This document shows, one piece after another, positions 45,360 through 54,483 of a stretch of 64,000 nucleotides of DNA. A program made the translations under genes and the position numbers. Position 1 is the stretch's first letter; every line of letters begins with the position of its first letter. Below the pieces are notes generated by a model that was given only the letters and a program-made list of their open reading frames with translations, was not told where the DNA came from and searched no databases. The DNA lies in assembly GCA_963692955.1 (NCBI GenBank), contig OY843587.1:1798001-1862000 (forward strand). The letters are read 5' to 3'. This DNA is from UBA5158 sp963692955. Lineage in GTDB: Bacteria > Pseudomonadota > Gammaproteobacteria > DSM-16500.

Positions 45360-46592
45360 TTAAAAATTACCTTGAAACCAACCTTTCATTCTTCCCCACA
45401 ATCCTTTCAGATTGGGCTGGATAGCTGGATCTTGTTGATGATCTCTTTGTTGTAAGCCATAAATTAATAAGCCTACCCCCGTTGCGTATACGGGATTATT
45501 AATTACTTCGGTTAAACCCGTCACAAATTGCGGCGTGCCTATGCGCACCGGCATTTTGAAAACTCGTTCCGCTAATTCGATCGCGCCTTCGACTTTAGAA
45601 GCACCGCCGGTTAACACCATGCCCGCGGCGACGACGTCTTCAAAGCCGCTGCGACGCAATTCCGCGGCGACTAAGGTAAATAATTCTTCGTAACGCGCTT
45701 CGACGACTTCCGCTAGCGCGCGCTTGGAAACATGCCGGCCCGGGCGGTCGCCGACGGTGGGGATATCGATCATTTGATTCGTATCCGCCATGTCTTGCAC
45801 CGCGCACGCATATTTCAATTTAATTTCTTCCGCGTTGCGGGTCGGTGTGCGCAGCGCGATGGCGATATCGTTGGTAACTTGATCGCCCGCGATAGGAATT
45901 ACAGCGGTATGACGAATCGCGCCATCGGTAAAAATAGCGATATCCGTCGTGCCGCCGCCGATGTCTATCATGCACACACCTAATTCTTTTTCGTCTTCGC
46001 CTAAAATGGATTGGCTAGAAGCGAATTGTTCTAACACGATGTCGCTCGCCATTAAACCGCAGCGTTTCAAGCATTTAACGATATTTTGCGCGGCGCTGAC
46101 GGCACCAGTGACGATATGAACTTTTGCTTCCAAGCGCACGCCGGACATGCCGATCGGCTCGCGGATACAATCTTGATTATCGATAATGAATTCTTGCGGT
46201 AAAATATGCAGAATTTTTTGGTCCGCGGGGATGGCGACGGCTTTGGCCGCGTCTATCACTCGATCCACGTCAGTCTGCGTGACTTCACGGTCGCGGATCG
46301 CCACGATACCGTGGGAATTAATGCTGCGGATGTGACTACCGGCGATACCGGTATAGGCGGAATAAATTTGGCAGCCCGCCATCAGTTCTGCTTCTTCCAC
46401 CGCGTTTTGAATGGAATTAACCGCAGATTCGATGTTGACGACCACGCCACGTTTTAAACCTTGGGAGGGATGTGACCCTAGACCCACTACATTTATTTTT
46501 CCATCGCTGGTGATTTCACCAACAATTGCGACAACTTTTGATGTGCCAATATCAATACCGACCATTAAATCTTTAGTTGGCTTCTTTGCCAT
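45360..46592 (-). CDS. ftsA: FtsA, actin-like membrane tether of the divisome
   Basis: 410 residues with the actin-fold nucleotide motifs VGIDIGTSKVVAIVG, CMIDIGGGTTDIAIF and VLTGGASKVEGA, plus the SHIRSINSHG 1C region. The C-terminal amphipathic helix (GRMKGWFQGNF) anchors it to the inner membrane. It recruits FtsZ and later divisome proteins. Length and location are standard. Confidence 0.97.
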   Translation of the reverse strand: MAKKPTKDLMVGIDIGTSKVVAIVGEITSDGKINVVGLGSHPSQGLKRGVVVNIESAVNSIQNAVEEAELMAGCQIYSAYTGIAGSHIRSINSHGIVAIRDREVTQTDVDRVIDAAKAVAIPADQKILHILPQEFIIDNQDCIREPIGMSGVRLEAKVHIVTGAVSAAQNIVKCLKRCGLMASDIVLEQFASSQSILGEDEKELGVCMIDIGGGTTDIAIFTDGAIRHTAVIPIAGDQVTNDIAIALRTPTRNAEEIKLKYACAVQDMADTNQMIDIPTVGDRPGRHVSKRALAEVVEARYEELFTLVAAELRRSGFEDVVAAGMVLTGGASKVEGAIELAERVFKMPVRIGTPQFVTGLTEVINNPVYATGVGLLIYGLQQRDHQQDPAIQPNLKGLWGRMKGWFQGNF

Positions 46593-46615
46593 AATTATTC
46601 TTCCAAGTCTGAAAG

Positions 46616-47350
46616 TTATGTTACTGTTTTCCAGCGTACTGCCATCCCATTCGGGTAGCGCAAGTCTATATAATCTACTTCCGCGACTTTATCCCCGACA
46701 ATTTTGGAATATACTTTCACAAAATGGTCGAGACGAGTCAAGATATCTTTGTGCCCGACGTTTAATTTCATACCGTTGTCTAATGTTATACTCCAAGTCA
46801 TCGTGGGAGTTAACTCTAAACGCGTAATTTTGAAATGTAATGGCGCCAAAACAGTAGCCATCTTAGCATAATATTGCGCCATGAACAGGTGTTCTCCAGA
46901 GGGGCCCACTAATTGTGGTAAACCCGCGGGATAAGAGTTCGCATCGGGACTAAATAACTCTCCCGCGGAACTTAATAGACTGTTTTCATTCCAACGCGCG
47001 ACTGGAATTTTTTCATTCACTATTACCACAACTTGGTCTGGCCAGACTCTGTGCACCACGACTTGCCCCGCCCACGGTAAGCTGACGAGCGTTTCTTTGA
47101 TTTTGTCTACATCCACGCCGAAAAATCCATTCTTCACTAATGGCGCGACTAATGCCTGCATGACATTTCTATCTAAACGCTGCACGCCAAAAATTTTTAC
47201 CGAGCGAATCGGTAGATAGTCAGGATTATTCAATTGCGTGATGGAAAAAACCAGCAGGAGGAAAAACGCGGTGAAAATTAAAATTTTGCCGGGCTTGCGC
47301 CAAGAAAAGCTAAAGCCATGATAATTTTTTTTAACCCTGCCGATAGACAT
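46616..47350 (-). CDS. ftsQ: FtsQ, divisome POTRA protein
   Basis: A bitopic protein with an N-terminal membrane helix (ILIFTAFFLLLVFSITQL), a POTRA domain (YLPIRSVKIFGVQRLDRNVMQ) and the FtsQ domain with LPWAGQVVVHRVWPDQVVV and the C-terminal DLRYPNGMAVRW. The ATG at 47350 with AAGGTG seven bases upstream is preferred; the frame is open to 47404, which would run into murB. It links FtsB/FtsL to the divisome. Confidence 0.94.
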   Translation of the reverse strand: MSIGRVKKNYHGFSFSWRKPGKILIFTAFFLLLVFSITQLNNPDYLPIRSVKIFGVQRLDRNVMQALVAPLVKNGFFGVDVDKIKETLVSLPWAGQVVVHRVWPDQVVVIVNEKIPVARWNENSLLSSAGELFSPDANSYPAGLPQLVGPSGEHLFMAQYYAKMATVLAPLHFKITRLELTPTMTWSITLDNGMKLNVGHKDILTRLDHFVKVYSKIVGDKVAEVDYIDLRYPNGMAVRWKTVT

Positions 47351-47379
47351 CCATATCACCTTGAGATTTGCACTGCCAG

Positions 47380-48290
47380 TTAGGGCGTTTTGCCTATGAT
47401 ACAAACTTCTCGCGTTAAACGCACCCCTAGTTGTTCACTCACGCTGTCGGCGACATGCAAAATCAATGCTTCGATGTCAGCCGCGGTGGCAGCGCCTTCG
47501 TGAACAATAAAATTCGCGTGCTTTTCTGAGACGCGCGCGTCACCGATGGTCGTCCCTTTTAAACCGCATGACTCAATCAAACGGCCGGCGAAATCACCCG
47601 GCGGATTGCGGAAGACGGAACCGCCATTCGGCCAGCTAGTGGGTTGGGCTAAATTACGTTTTTCTATGAGCGCGCGGATGTTTTCTAACGCGTGCGCTTT
47701 TTCGCCTTGTTGTAAGTCAAAATGCGCGGCGACAAACCATTCTGCCGCGGGGCCTTTGACATGCCGGTAAGCGATTTCATATTCCGCCGGCGTGCGGATT
47801 TTGATGTTGCCGCGCGGTCAATCGTTTCAACTTTCGAAACATGCTGCCAAGTTTCCGCGCCGTAACAACCCGCGTTCATCGCTAACGCGCCGCCGACGGT
47901 ACCGGGAATGCCGGCCATAAATTCCAAACCAATTAAACCTAACCGCGCGGTATGACGCGCGATTTGCGCGGAAGCCACCCCTGCTTCGGCGCGCACCGTG
48001 GTGGAGCCAGGCTGCGAGATCGCATTCAACGCGCCTTGCGTCACGATCACGACACCTTCCACGCCCCCGTCGCGAATCAGCGTGTTGCTACCTAGACCTA
48101 ACCATTCCAACGGCACCGTCGCGGGAATTTCTTTTAAAAAAGTCACGAGGTCGGTTAAATCAGCGGGGATATAAATACAATCCGCGGGACCGCCCACGCG
48201 CCAAGACGTATATTTGGCTAACGATTCTTTCTGCAGCGCTTTGCCTTGCAGGCGTTTGAAGATGGGTAGAAACGCAATGTCATCCAGCAT
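47380..48290 (-). pseudogene. murB: murB (UDP-N-acetylenolpyruvoylglucosamine reductase) with a one-base frameshift
   Basis: The FAD domain is intact (YTSWRVGGPAD, LGLGSNTLIRDGG, GIPGTVGGALAMNAGCYG) up to about Arg159. The reading then changes frame at 47812-47813 within CCGCGCGGC: the continuation GNIKIRTPAEYEIAYRH, SWPNGGSVFRNPPGDFAG and GDARVSEKHANFIVHEG lies in another frame down to 47380. One missing base (or two extra) explains it; repaired, the protein would be about 303 residues, normal for MurB. Both halves are well conserved, so decay, if real, is very recent. MurB makes UDP-MurNAc and is usually essential, so a sequencing or assembly error is the first suspect. Confidence 0.9.
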
Positions 48291-48293
48291 TTT

Positions 48294-49766
48294 CTAACTC
48301 CGTTGGGTGGTGGCCGCGTCGGGTTGAACGGTTTGCTTATCGAGTGCTGTGATACTGCGTAATTCCGACGCCGCTAAATTCGAGGCTAAGGTACCTATGT
48401 TGCCCGCGCCTTGCATTAATAACACGTCGCCGTCTTTTAAATAATTTTGTAAAATGGTCGGCAGTGCTTCGTGGCGTTCGACGAAAACAATATTGTCACG
48501 GCCACCGGCGTGGATCGCTTTCGCCAACGCTTTGCCATCCGCGCCTTCGATGTAGGGCTCGCCCGCGGAATAAACGTCTAACAATACTAGGCCATCCGGT
48601 TTAGAGAGCACAGTGCAAAAGTCATTAAACAAATCATGGGTACGTGTGTAACGGTGCGGTTGAAAGACCATGACGATGCGGCGTTGCGGCCAGCTTTCAC
48701 GCGCGGCTTGAAACGTCACGTCCACTTCGCGGGGGTGATGGCCGTAATCATCGATTAACGTCACCGTGCCGCCAGCGGCCAGCGGGATATTATCGTACAT
48801 TTGAAAACGCCGGCCGATACCGGCGAATTTTTCTAGTGCGCTGACGATCGCATGATCGGAAATTTTTAATTCCGTCGCGACGGCGATGGCGGCCAAAGCG
48901 TTTAACACATTATGCTTGCCCGGCAGATTTAACGTAATTCTTAATGGCGCTAGCTGAGGACGCTGCACGGTGAAATGCGTCACGGTGCCGGTTTGAGTAA
49001 TATCCGTGGCGCGGAACGTCGCGTCCGCGTTCAAGCCATAAGAAATAATCGCGCGGTGAATTAACGTCACGGTTTCGCTGACGACGGGATCGTCGGTGCA
49101 TAACACCGCCAAACCATAGAACGGTAAGTTATGTAAAAACTCGACGAAGGCGCGGCGCAATTCCGCGAAATCATTATGATAAGTCCCCATATGATCGGCG
49201 TCGATATTGGTGACGACGGAAATCATCGGTTTTAAATATAAAAATGACGCGTCGCTTTCATCCGCTTCCGCAACTAAGTATTTGCCGCTGCCTAAACCCG
49301 CGTTGGTGCCTAAGCTATTTAATCTACCGCCAATCACAAACGTCGGATCTAAGCCTTCTTCCGCGAAAATACTGGTGACTAAACTAGTCGTCGTGGTTTT
49401 ACCGTGTGTGCCGGCGATGGCGATGCCATAACGGAAACGCATGAGCTCGCCTAACATTTCGGCGCGTTGCACGATGGGGATATGATTTTTTTTCGCGGCG
49501 GCGAATTCGGGATTTTCCATGTCGACCGCGGAAGACCGTACTAACACATCGGCGTCTTTGACATTATTCGCATCATGACCGATAAAAATCTCCGCGCCTA
49601 ATGAGCGTAATCGTTTCGTTAAAGCGCCTTCCGCTAAATCGGAACCTGACACTTGATAGCCTTCGCTTAGCAGCACTTCCGCAATGCCCGCCATGCCGAC
49701 ACCGCCGACGCCGACAAAATGAATATGCTTAATACGGCCCATCTCAAAAATCCAACTCACCGGCAT
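48294..49766 (-). CDS. murC: UDP-N-acetylmuramate-L-alanine ligase
   Basis: A Mur ligase that adds the first L-Ala to UDP-MurNAc. Motifs: HIHFVGVGGVGMAGIAEVL, ATP loop GTHGKTTTTSLV, EADESDASFLYLKP, LPGKHNVLNALAA and DDYGHHPREV. The start could be 49766 (ATG, overlapping murG by 10 bases) or 49742 (MGRIKHIHF); a TTG at 49778 is less likely. It is followed four bases later by murB. Confidence 0.95.
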   Translation of the reverse strand: MPVSWIFEMGRIKHIHFVGVGGVGMAGIAEVLLSEGYQVSGSDLAEGALTKRLRSLGAEIFIGHDANNVKDADVLVRSSAVDMENPEFAAAKKNHIPIVQRAEMLGELMRFRYGIAIAGTHGKTTTTSLVTSIFAEEGLDPTFVIGGRLNSLGTNAGLGSGKYLVAEADESDASFLYLKPMISVVTNIDADHMGTYHNDFAELRRAFVEFLHNLPFYGLAVLCTDDPVVSETVTLIHRAIISYGLNADATFRATDITQTGTVTHFTVQRPQLAPLRITLNLPGKHNVLNALAAIAVATELKISDHAIVSALEKFAGIGRRFQMYDNIPLAAGGTVTLIDDYGHHPREVDVTFQAARESWPQRRIVMVFQPHRYTRTHDLFNDFCTVLSKPDGLVLLDVYSAGEPYIEGADGKALAKAIHAGGRDNIVFVERHEALPTILQNYLKDGDVLLMQGAGNIGTLASNLAASELRSITALDKQTVQPDAATTQRS

Positions 49767-50839
49767 ATCTCCCCACAAATTTCAAAAACTTTTTGCGTCG
49801 CGTCTAGCTGACGTAATTCATAAGCCGCTTGCCCCATGGCCGCGCGCTGCGCCGGCGCCGTCGACAATTCGTTTAACACATTTACTAAGGCAGCTTCGGT
49901 TAACACGGCTTGTTGAATTAGCACCGCGGCGTTGTGTTTTACTAAATACTTCGCGTTTGCGGTTTGGTGATCGTCCACCGCATAAGGATAAGGAATTAAA
50001 ATCGACGCTAAACCCGCGGCGCATAATTCCGCGATCGTCGACGCGCCCGCGCGGCATAAAACGATATCGGCCCAGGTGTAAGCTTCGCTCATGTTCGCGA
50101 TAAACGGCGTCACCACCGCTTCCACGCCCGCGTCGTGATAAGCTTTTTGGGTGATTTCAGCGTGTTTTTCACCGGTTTGGTGATAGACCAACGGCCGGTC
50201 GTTCACCGGCAACTGCGCCAGCGCGCGCGGTAATAATTCATTAATCGCCGCGGCGCCTAAGCTGCCGCCTAACGCTAACAAATGCAATGGCTTGTTTGGT
50301 ATTTTCAATCGGTTTTCCGGCGCGGGGATGGCCGCGATTTCAGTGCGCACTGGATTGCCGGTCGTCACGATATTACGGCGTTGAATGAAAGTATCAGGAA
50401 AACCTTCTAATACTTTGGATGCGATTTTCGCTAAATATTTATTAGTTAAGCCCGCTTTCGCGTTTTGTTCATGAATGATGAGTGGCCGGCGTAATAACCA
50501 ACTAGCGATGCCACCAGGGCCGCTGACGAACCCGCCCATGCCAATGACGACATCAGGTTTGATATGATGAATGATTTTAACGGCTTGCAAAATTGCCTGG
50601 CCTAAACGGAATGGCCCTAACAACAGGGTTTTTAAACCTTTGCCCCGCAGGCCCGCGATAGAAATATAATGCAAGGGAAAATCCGCCGCCGGCACTAAAC
50701 GCGCTTCTAGTCCTTTTTCCGTGCCTAGCCAGTGAACTTCGATATTTTCTTGACGCAATAAATTGGCGACCGCCAGCCCCGGGAATATATGGCCTCCGGT
50801 ACCACCCGCCATAATCAAGACTTTTTGCAATTTCGACAT
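49757..50839 (-). CDS. murG: MurG, lipid II-forming GlcNAc transferase
   Basis: A 360-residue GT-B glycosyltransferase. N-terminal AGGTGGHIFPGLAVA, the GGFVSGPGGIASWL block, the HEQNAKAGLTNK segment and C-terminal CRAGASTIAELCAAG and PYPYAVDDHQTANA. It adds GlcNAc to lipid I at the inner leaflet. It overlaps ftsW by one base and murC by about ten. Confidence 0.97.
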   Translation of the reverse strand: MSKLQKVLIMAGGTGGHIFPGLAVANLLRQENIEVHWLGTEKGLEARLVPAADFPLHYISIAGLRGKGLKTLLLGPFRLGQAILQAVKIIHHIKPDVVIGMGGFVSGPGGIASWLLRRPLIIHEQNAKAGLTNKYLAKIASKVLEGFPDTFIQRRNIVTTGNPVRTEIAAIPAPENRLKIPNKPLHLLALGGSLGAAAINELLPRALAQLPVNDRPLVYHQTGEKHAEITQKAYHDAGVEAVVTPFIANMSEAYTWADIVLCRAGASTIAELCAAGLASILIPYPYAVDDHQTANAKYLVKHNAAVLIQQAVLTEAALVNVLNELSTAPAQRAAMGQAAYELRQLDATQKVFEICGEICR

Positions 50840-52011
50840 TAACGCAATCCTACAGCCAGCATCCGGTTTTCATAGTCAATTCTTAACAATACCGCAATTG
50901 TAATACAATTAACCAACATACTGCTACCACCGTAGCTCATTAATGGCAAAGTTAAGCCTTTGGTGGGTAAAATTCCGGAATTTACGCCGATACTGACGGC
51001 GAATTGAATAGCGATCCAGAGACCGAAGCCATAAGCCATATAGCCTGCGAAGTGCTGTCCTAGCTTTTGCGAGCGGCGGCCGATGAAGAAGATCCGCATG
51101 ACTAAAAACGAAAATAACGCGATCACTGCTATCACACCCGCCAACCCCAATTCTTCCGCGATGACCGCGAACAAAAAATCCGTTTGCGCCTCCGGCAAGT
51201 AAAACATTTTTTGAATGCTGTTACCTAGACCCACGCCAAACCAACCGCCGCGGCCAAACGCAATCAGCGATTGAGTTAATTGATAGCCGCTATTGAAAGG
51301 ATGCGCCCAAGGATTTAAAAAAGACGTCAAGCGCTGCATGCGGTAAGGCGCGGAAATAGCGACGACGGACAGGAGCACTAACACGACAATCAACAACAAC
51401 ACGAATTGGCGCACGCGCATGCCGGCTAAAAACATCATACCTAACGCGGTCGCCATGATGACGACCGCCGCGCCGAAATCCGGCTCTTTAATCAGTAATA
51501 ATAAAATCACACCTAGCACGGCCATCGGTTTTAAAAAACCGCTGATCGTCGTTTTAATTTCTTCGTTGAAACGCAGCAAATAACCGGCCATGTAAATCAC
51601 CACGGCGAACTTCGCTAACTCCGATACTTGCAAACCAATAAAACCTAATCCGATCCAACGCATACTGCCGTTAACCGAATGACCGATGCCGGGAAATAAC
51701 ACCAGCGCGAGGAGTAACATGGAACCGATCAACACCACTCCGCCGCTTTTTTCCCAAAAAGCAATTTCGAATTGCACGACGATGCTGCCCAGCAGAATAC
51801 CGAACACTAAAAAAATAAGTTGTTTGTAGAGAAAGTAAAACGGCTGATGCCACTGTTGATCGGAGACGACGATAGACGCGGACGCGACCATCAATAAACC
51901 TAGCCCAATCAAACTCAAAACAGTGAAAATAAACCAACGGTCATACGGCGGCGGGGGCGTCATAATCCGGCGCGGCGCGTTAGGATTTAACATCACGGGT
52001 TGTAATTTCAT
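50839..52011 (-). CDS. ftsW: FtsW, septal peptidoglycan polymerase (SEDS)
   Basis: A 390-residue SEDS protein with about ten membrane helices. The signature KEPDFGAAVVI and the large-loop block GYQLTQSLIAFGRGGWFGVGLG, then LPEAQTDFLFAVIAEELG and KGLTLPLMSYGGSSM. It polymerises glycan at the septum together with FtsI, encoded upstream in the same cluster. Confidence 0.96.
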   Translation of the reverse strand: MKLQPVMLNPNAPRRIMTPPPPYDRWFIFTVLSLIGLGLLMVASASIVVSDQQWHQPFYFLYKQLIFLVFGILLGSIVVQFEIAFWEKSGGVVLIGSMLLLALVLFPGIGHSVNGSMRWIGLGFIGLQVSELAKFAVVIYMAGYLLRFNEEIKTTISGFLKPMAVLGVILLLLIKEPDFGAAVVIMATALGMMFLAGMRVRQFVLLLIVVLVLLSVVAISAPYRMQRLTSFLNPWAHPFNSGYQLTQSLIAFGRGGWFGVGLGNSIQKMFYLPEAQTDFLFAVIAEELGLAGVIAVIALFSFLVMRIFFIGRRSQKLGQHFAGYMAYGFGLWIAIQFAVSIGVNSGILPTKGLTLPLMSYGGSSMLVNCITIAVLLRIDYENRMLAVGLR

Positions 52012-53345
52012 TTCAGTCCCTGAACGATCTCAGTGAATACTTGGCCGCGGTGTTCGAAATTTTTAAACATGTCCATGCTGGCGCAGGCTGGCGATAACAA
52101 TACGCTGTCCCCTGCCGCCGCCAATTGATCCGCGATACTGACCGCTTCATCCATGCTGCCAGCGTAATGTATGTCGCTGCTGTCGGAAAATAATTTTCCG
52201 AGTAAGGGCGCTGCTGCGCCGATTAAAACAACCGCGCGCGTGTATTCTTTAATAGGCCGCACTAATGGCGTGAAGTCAGCGTTCTTACCGAGACCGCCCG
52301 CGATTAAAATCAATTTTCCCTCTTGGTCTGCGCCTAGACCATCGATCGCTGCGAGGGTCGCGCCGACATTCGTGCCTTTGGAATCATTATACCAACGCAC
52401 GCCGTTGCGTTCGCGCACCAGTTGGCAACGGTGTTCGAGTCCTTTGAAAGTGGCTAAGGTTTTTAGCATCGGGTCCATCTTCAAACCAAAACCATAACCA
52501 ATCGCTAACGCCGCTAACGCATTCGCTTGATAATGTTTTCCGAGCACGGGTAATTCATTCACGGGCATTAAAGTTTGGTCTTCGAACGCTAAATAAGTCA
52601 CGCCGTTTTTTGACAGCAAACCAAACTCATCTTCACCCGGTGTTTTTAGCGTGAATTGTAATTTGCGATCGCTGTATTGATTACCGGCGTCAGTGGCGGG
52701 ATCATCGCGGTTACAGACAGCAATTTGGCATTGAGAAAAAATACGTTGCTTGGCTTGACGGTAATCTTCTAAGGTCGCGTATCTATCCATATGATCAGGC
52801 GTGACGTTTAATAACGCCGCGACTTTTGGCGCGAGCGAGTAAGTCGTTTCTAATTGAAAACTCGAGAGTTCCAACACATATAATTCAGCGCTCGCGTCTT
52901 TTAATAAATCCAACGCGGGTATGCCTAAATTACCGCCGACTTCGGTACGCAGACCTGCTGCAATGCCCATCATGCCGACTAGGGTCGTGACGGTGCTTTT
53001 CGCATTCGTGCCGGTGATGGCGATGACTGGCGCGTGCGCCTCATGCGCGAATAATTCGATATCACCCACGACCAAAGCGCCGCGTTCGGCTTGGCGCGCG
53101 ATGGCGGGTTCATTGATGGAGACGCCGGGACTCACGATAAGCTTAGTTGCTTGCGCTAAAAAATTATCGTCAAGTTGGCCGAGGTGAGTGGGCACGCCAG
53201 GATAAGCTGCTTGGAAAGCCGATAACTGTGGTGGATTGTCACGTGTATCGGCGATGGCGATCGGAATATTTTGCTCGGTAAGATAGCGCGCGCAAGACAG
53301 CGCGGTCACCCCAAGTCCCACTATCACATGTAAATCGTCAGTCAT
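52008..53345 (-). CDS. murD: UDP-N-acetylmuramoylalanine-D-glutamate ligase
   Basis: A Mur ligase that adds D-Glu. Motifs: HVIVGLGVTALSCARYL, VSPGVSINEP, ATP loop ITGTNAKSTVTTLVG, ELSSFQLETT, NVTPDHMDRY, HRCQLVRERNGVRWYNDSKG (20 residues or fewer shown in pieces), and LLSPACASMDMF. The ATP loop has Ala where Gly is usual (TNAKST), a common natural variant of MurD. The ATG at 53345 starts 15 bases after mraY; the longer open frame to 53447 would overlap mraY and is rejected. Confidence 0.95.
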   Translation of the reverse strand: MTDDLHVIVGLGVTALSCARYLTEQNIPIAIADTRDNPPQLSAFQAAYPGVPTHLGQLDDNFLAQATKLIVSPGVSINEPAIARQAERGALVVGDIELFAHEAHAPVIAITGTNAKSTVTTLVGMMGIAAGLRTEVGGNLGIPALDLLKDASAELYVLELSSFQLETTYSLAPKVAALLNVTPDHMDRYATLEDYRQAKQRIFSQCQIAVCNRDDPATDAGNQYSDRKLQFTLKTPGEDEFGLLSKNGVTYLAFEDQTLMPVNELPVLGKHYQANALAALAIGYGFGLKMDPMLKTLATFKGLEHRCQLVRERNGVRWYNDSKGTNVGATLAAIDGLGADQEGKLILIAGGLGKNADFTPLVRPIKEYTRAVVLIGAAAPLLGKLFSDSSDIHYAGSMDEAVSIADQLAAAGDSVLLSPACASMDMFKNFEHRGQVFTEIVQGLK

Positions 53346-53359
53346 AGAGAGTTTTTCCG

Positions 53360-54442
53360 TTAACGCAGCTTTAGGGTCGCCAACCCACATAATACTAACA
53401 CAAAAGTAATAATCCAAAAACGCACGATCACGCGCGGCTCGGGCCACCCTTTCAATTCAAAATGATGATGGATGGGCGCCATGCGAAAAATTCTTTTGCC
53501 GGTCAATTTAAATGACGCGACTTGTAAAATCACCGACACGGTTTCCAACACGAACACGCCGCCCATCAACAATAAAACCAATTCTTGACGCACCATCACG
53601 GCGACAATCCCCAACGCCGCGCCTAATGAGAGAGCGCCCACGTCACCCATAAAAACTTGCGCGGGGTAGGTGTTAAACCACAAGAAGCCTAAACCCGCGC
53701 CGACGATTGAGCCGCAAAACACGACCAATTCGCCGACCCCGGGAACATAAGGAATCGCGAGATAATTCGCAAAATTAATATTGCCGGTCGTGTAGGCAAA
53801 AATCGCCAACGCGCCCGCTACCATGACCGCCGGCAAAATCGCCAAGCCGTCTAAACCATCCGTTAAATTAACCGCGTTGCTAGTCCCGACGATCACCAAA
53901 TAACTGAAAAAGATAAAAAACACACCCATCGGTAAAATTAAATGTTTGAAGAAAGGAAAAACTAACTGCGTTTCCACCGGCAGGGTCGCGGAAAGATATA
54001 AATAGGTCGCCGCACCCAACGCTAAGATAGATTGAGAAATATATTTGCGCCGCGCTGACAAGCCGCGGCTGTTTTTCCTAAATAATTTTAAATAATCATC
54101 CCACCAGCCAATCGCGCCAAAACCCAACGTCACCGCCAGCGCCAACCATACATAACGGTTGGTTAAATCAGCCCAAAGCAACGTGCTTAATGTCACCGCC
54201 ACTAATACTAACGCGCCGCCCATGGTGGGGGTACCGGCTTTGGATAAATGGCTTTGTGGACCATCGTCACGGATAAATTGGCCGACGCGGTGCAAACTTA
54301 AACGTCTAATCATCGAAGGGCCGACTAACAATGCCACCATCAACGCCGTCAACGTGCCTAAAATCGCGCGCAAAGTGATATAAGTAAAAACATGAAATAC
54401 GTGAAAATATTTTGCTAAATATTCGCTAAGCCACAGCAGCAT
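53360..54442 (-). CDS. mraY: MraY, phospho-MurNAc-pentapeptide translocase
   Basis: A 360-residue membrane enzyme with about ten helices that makes lipid I from UDP-MurNAc-pentapeptide and undecaprenyl phosphate. Aspartate-rich WWDDYLKLFRKNSRGLS, NAVNLTDGLDGLAI and the APIHHHFELKGWPE loop are all present. murE lies 41 bases upstream, so the murF gene usual at this place is missing. Confidence 0.97.
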   Translation of the reverse strand: MLLWLSEYLAKYFHVFHVFTYITLRAILGTLTALMVALLVGPSMIRRLSLHRVGQFIRDDGPQSHLSKAGTPTMGGALVLVAVTLSTLLWADLTNRYVWLALAVTLGFGAIGWWDDYLKLFRKNSRGLSARRKYISQSILALGAATYLYLSATLPVETQLVFPFFKHLILPMGVFFIFFSYLVIVGTSNAVNLTDGLDGLAILPAVMVAGALAIFAYTTGNINFANYLAIPYVPGVGELVVFCGSIVGAGLGFLWFNTYPAQVFMGDVGALSLGAALGIVAVMVRQELVLLLMGGVFVLETVSVILQVASFKLTGKRIFRMAPIHHHFELKGWPEPRVIVRFWIITFVLVLCGLATLKLR

Positions 54443-54483
54443 TGATCGTCTCCAACATCATCCAAAAAATCTTATTATAATTC

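Noticed and set aside
47380..47580. Separate 66-residue gene before ftsQ
   Set aside because: It is the C-terminal part of MurB in the shifted frame, not an independent gene.
53346..53447. 34-residue N-terminal extension of MurD
   Set aside because: It overlaps the end of mraY and the MurD fold begins at MTDDLHVIVGLG.
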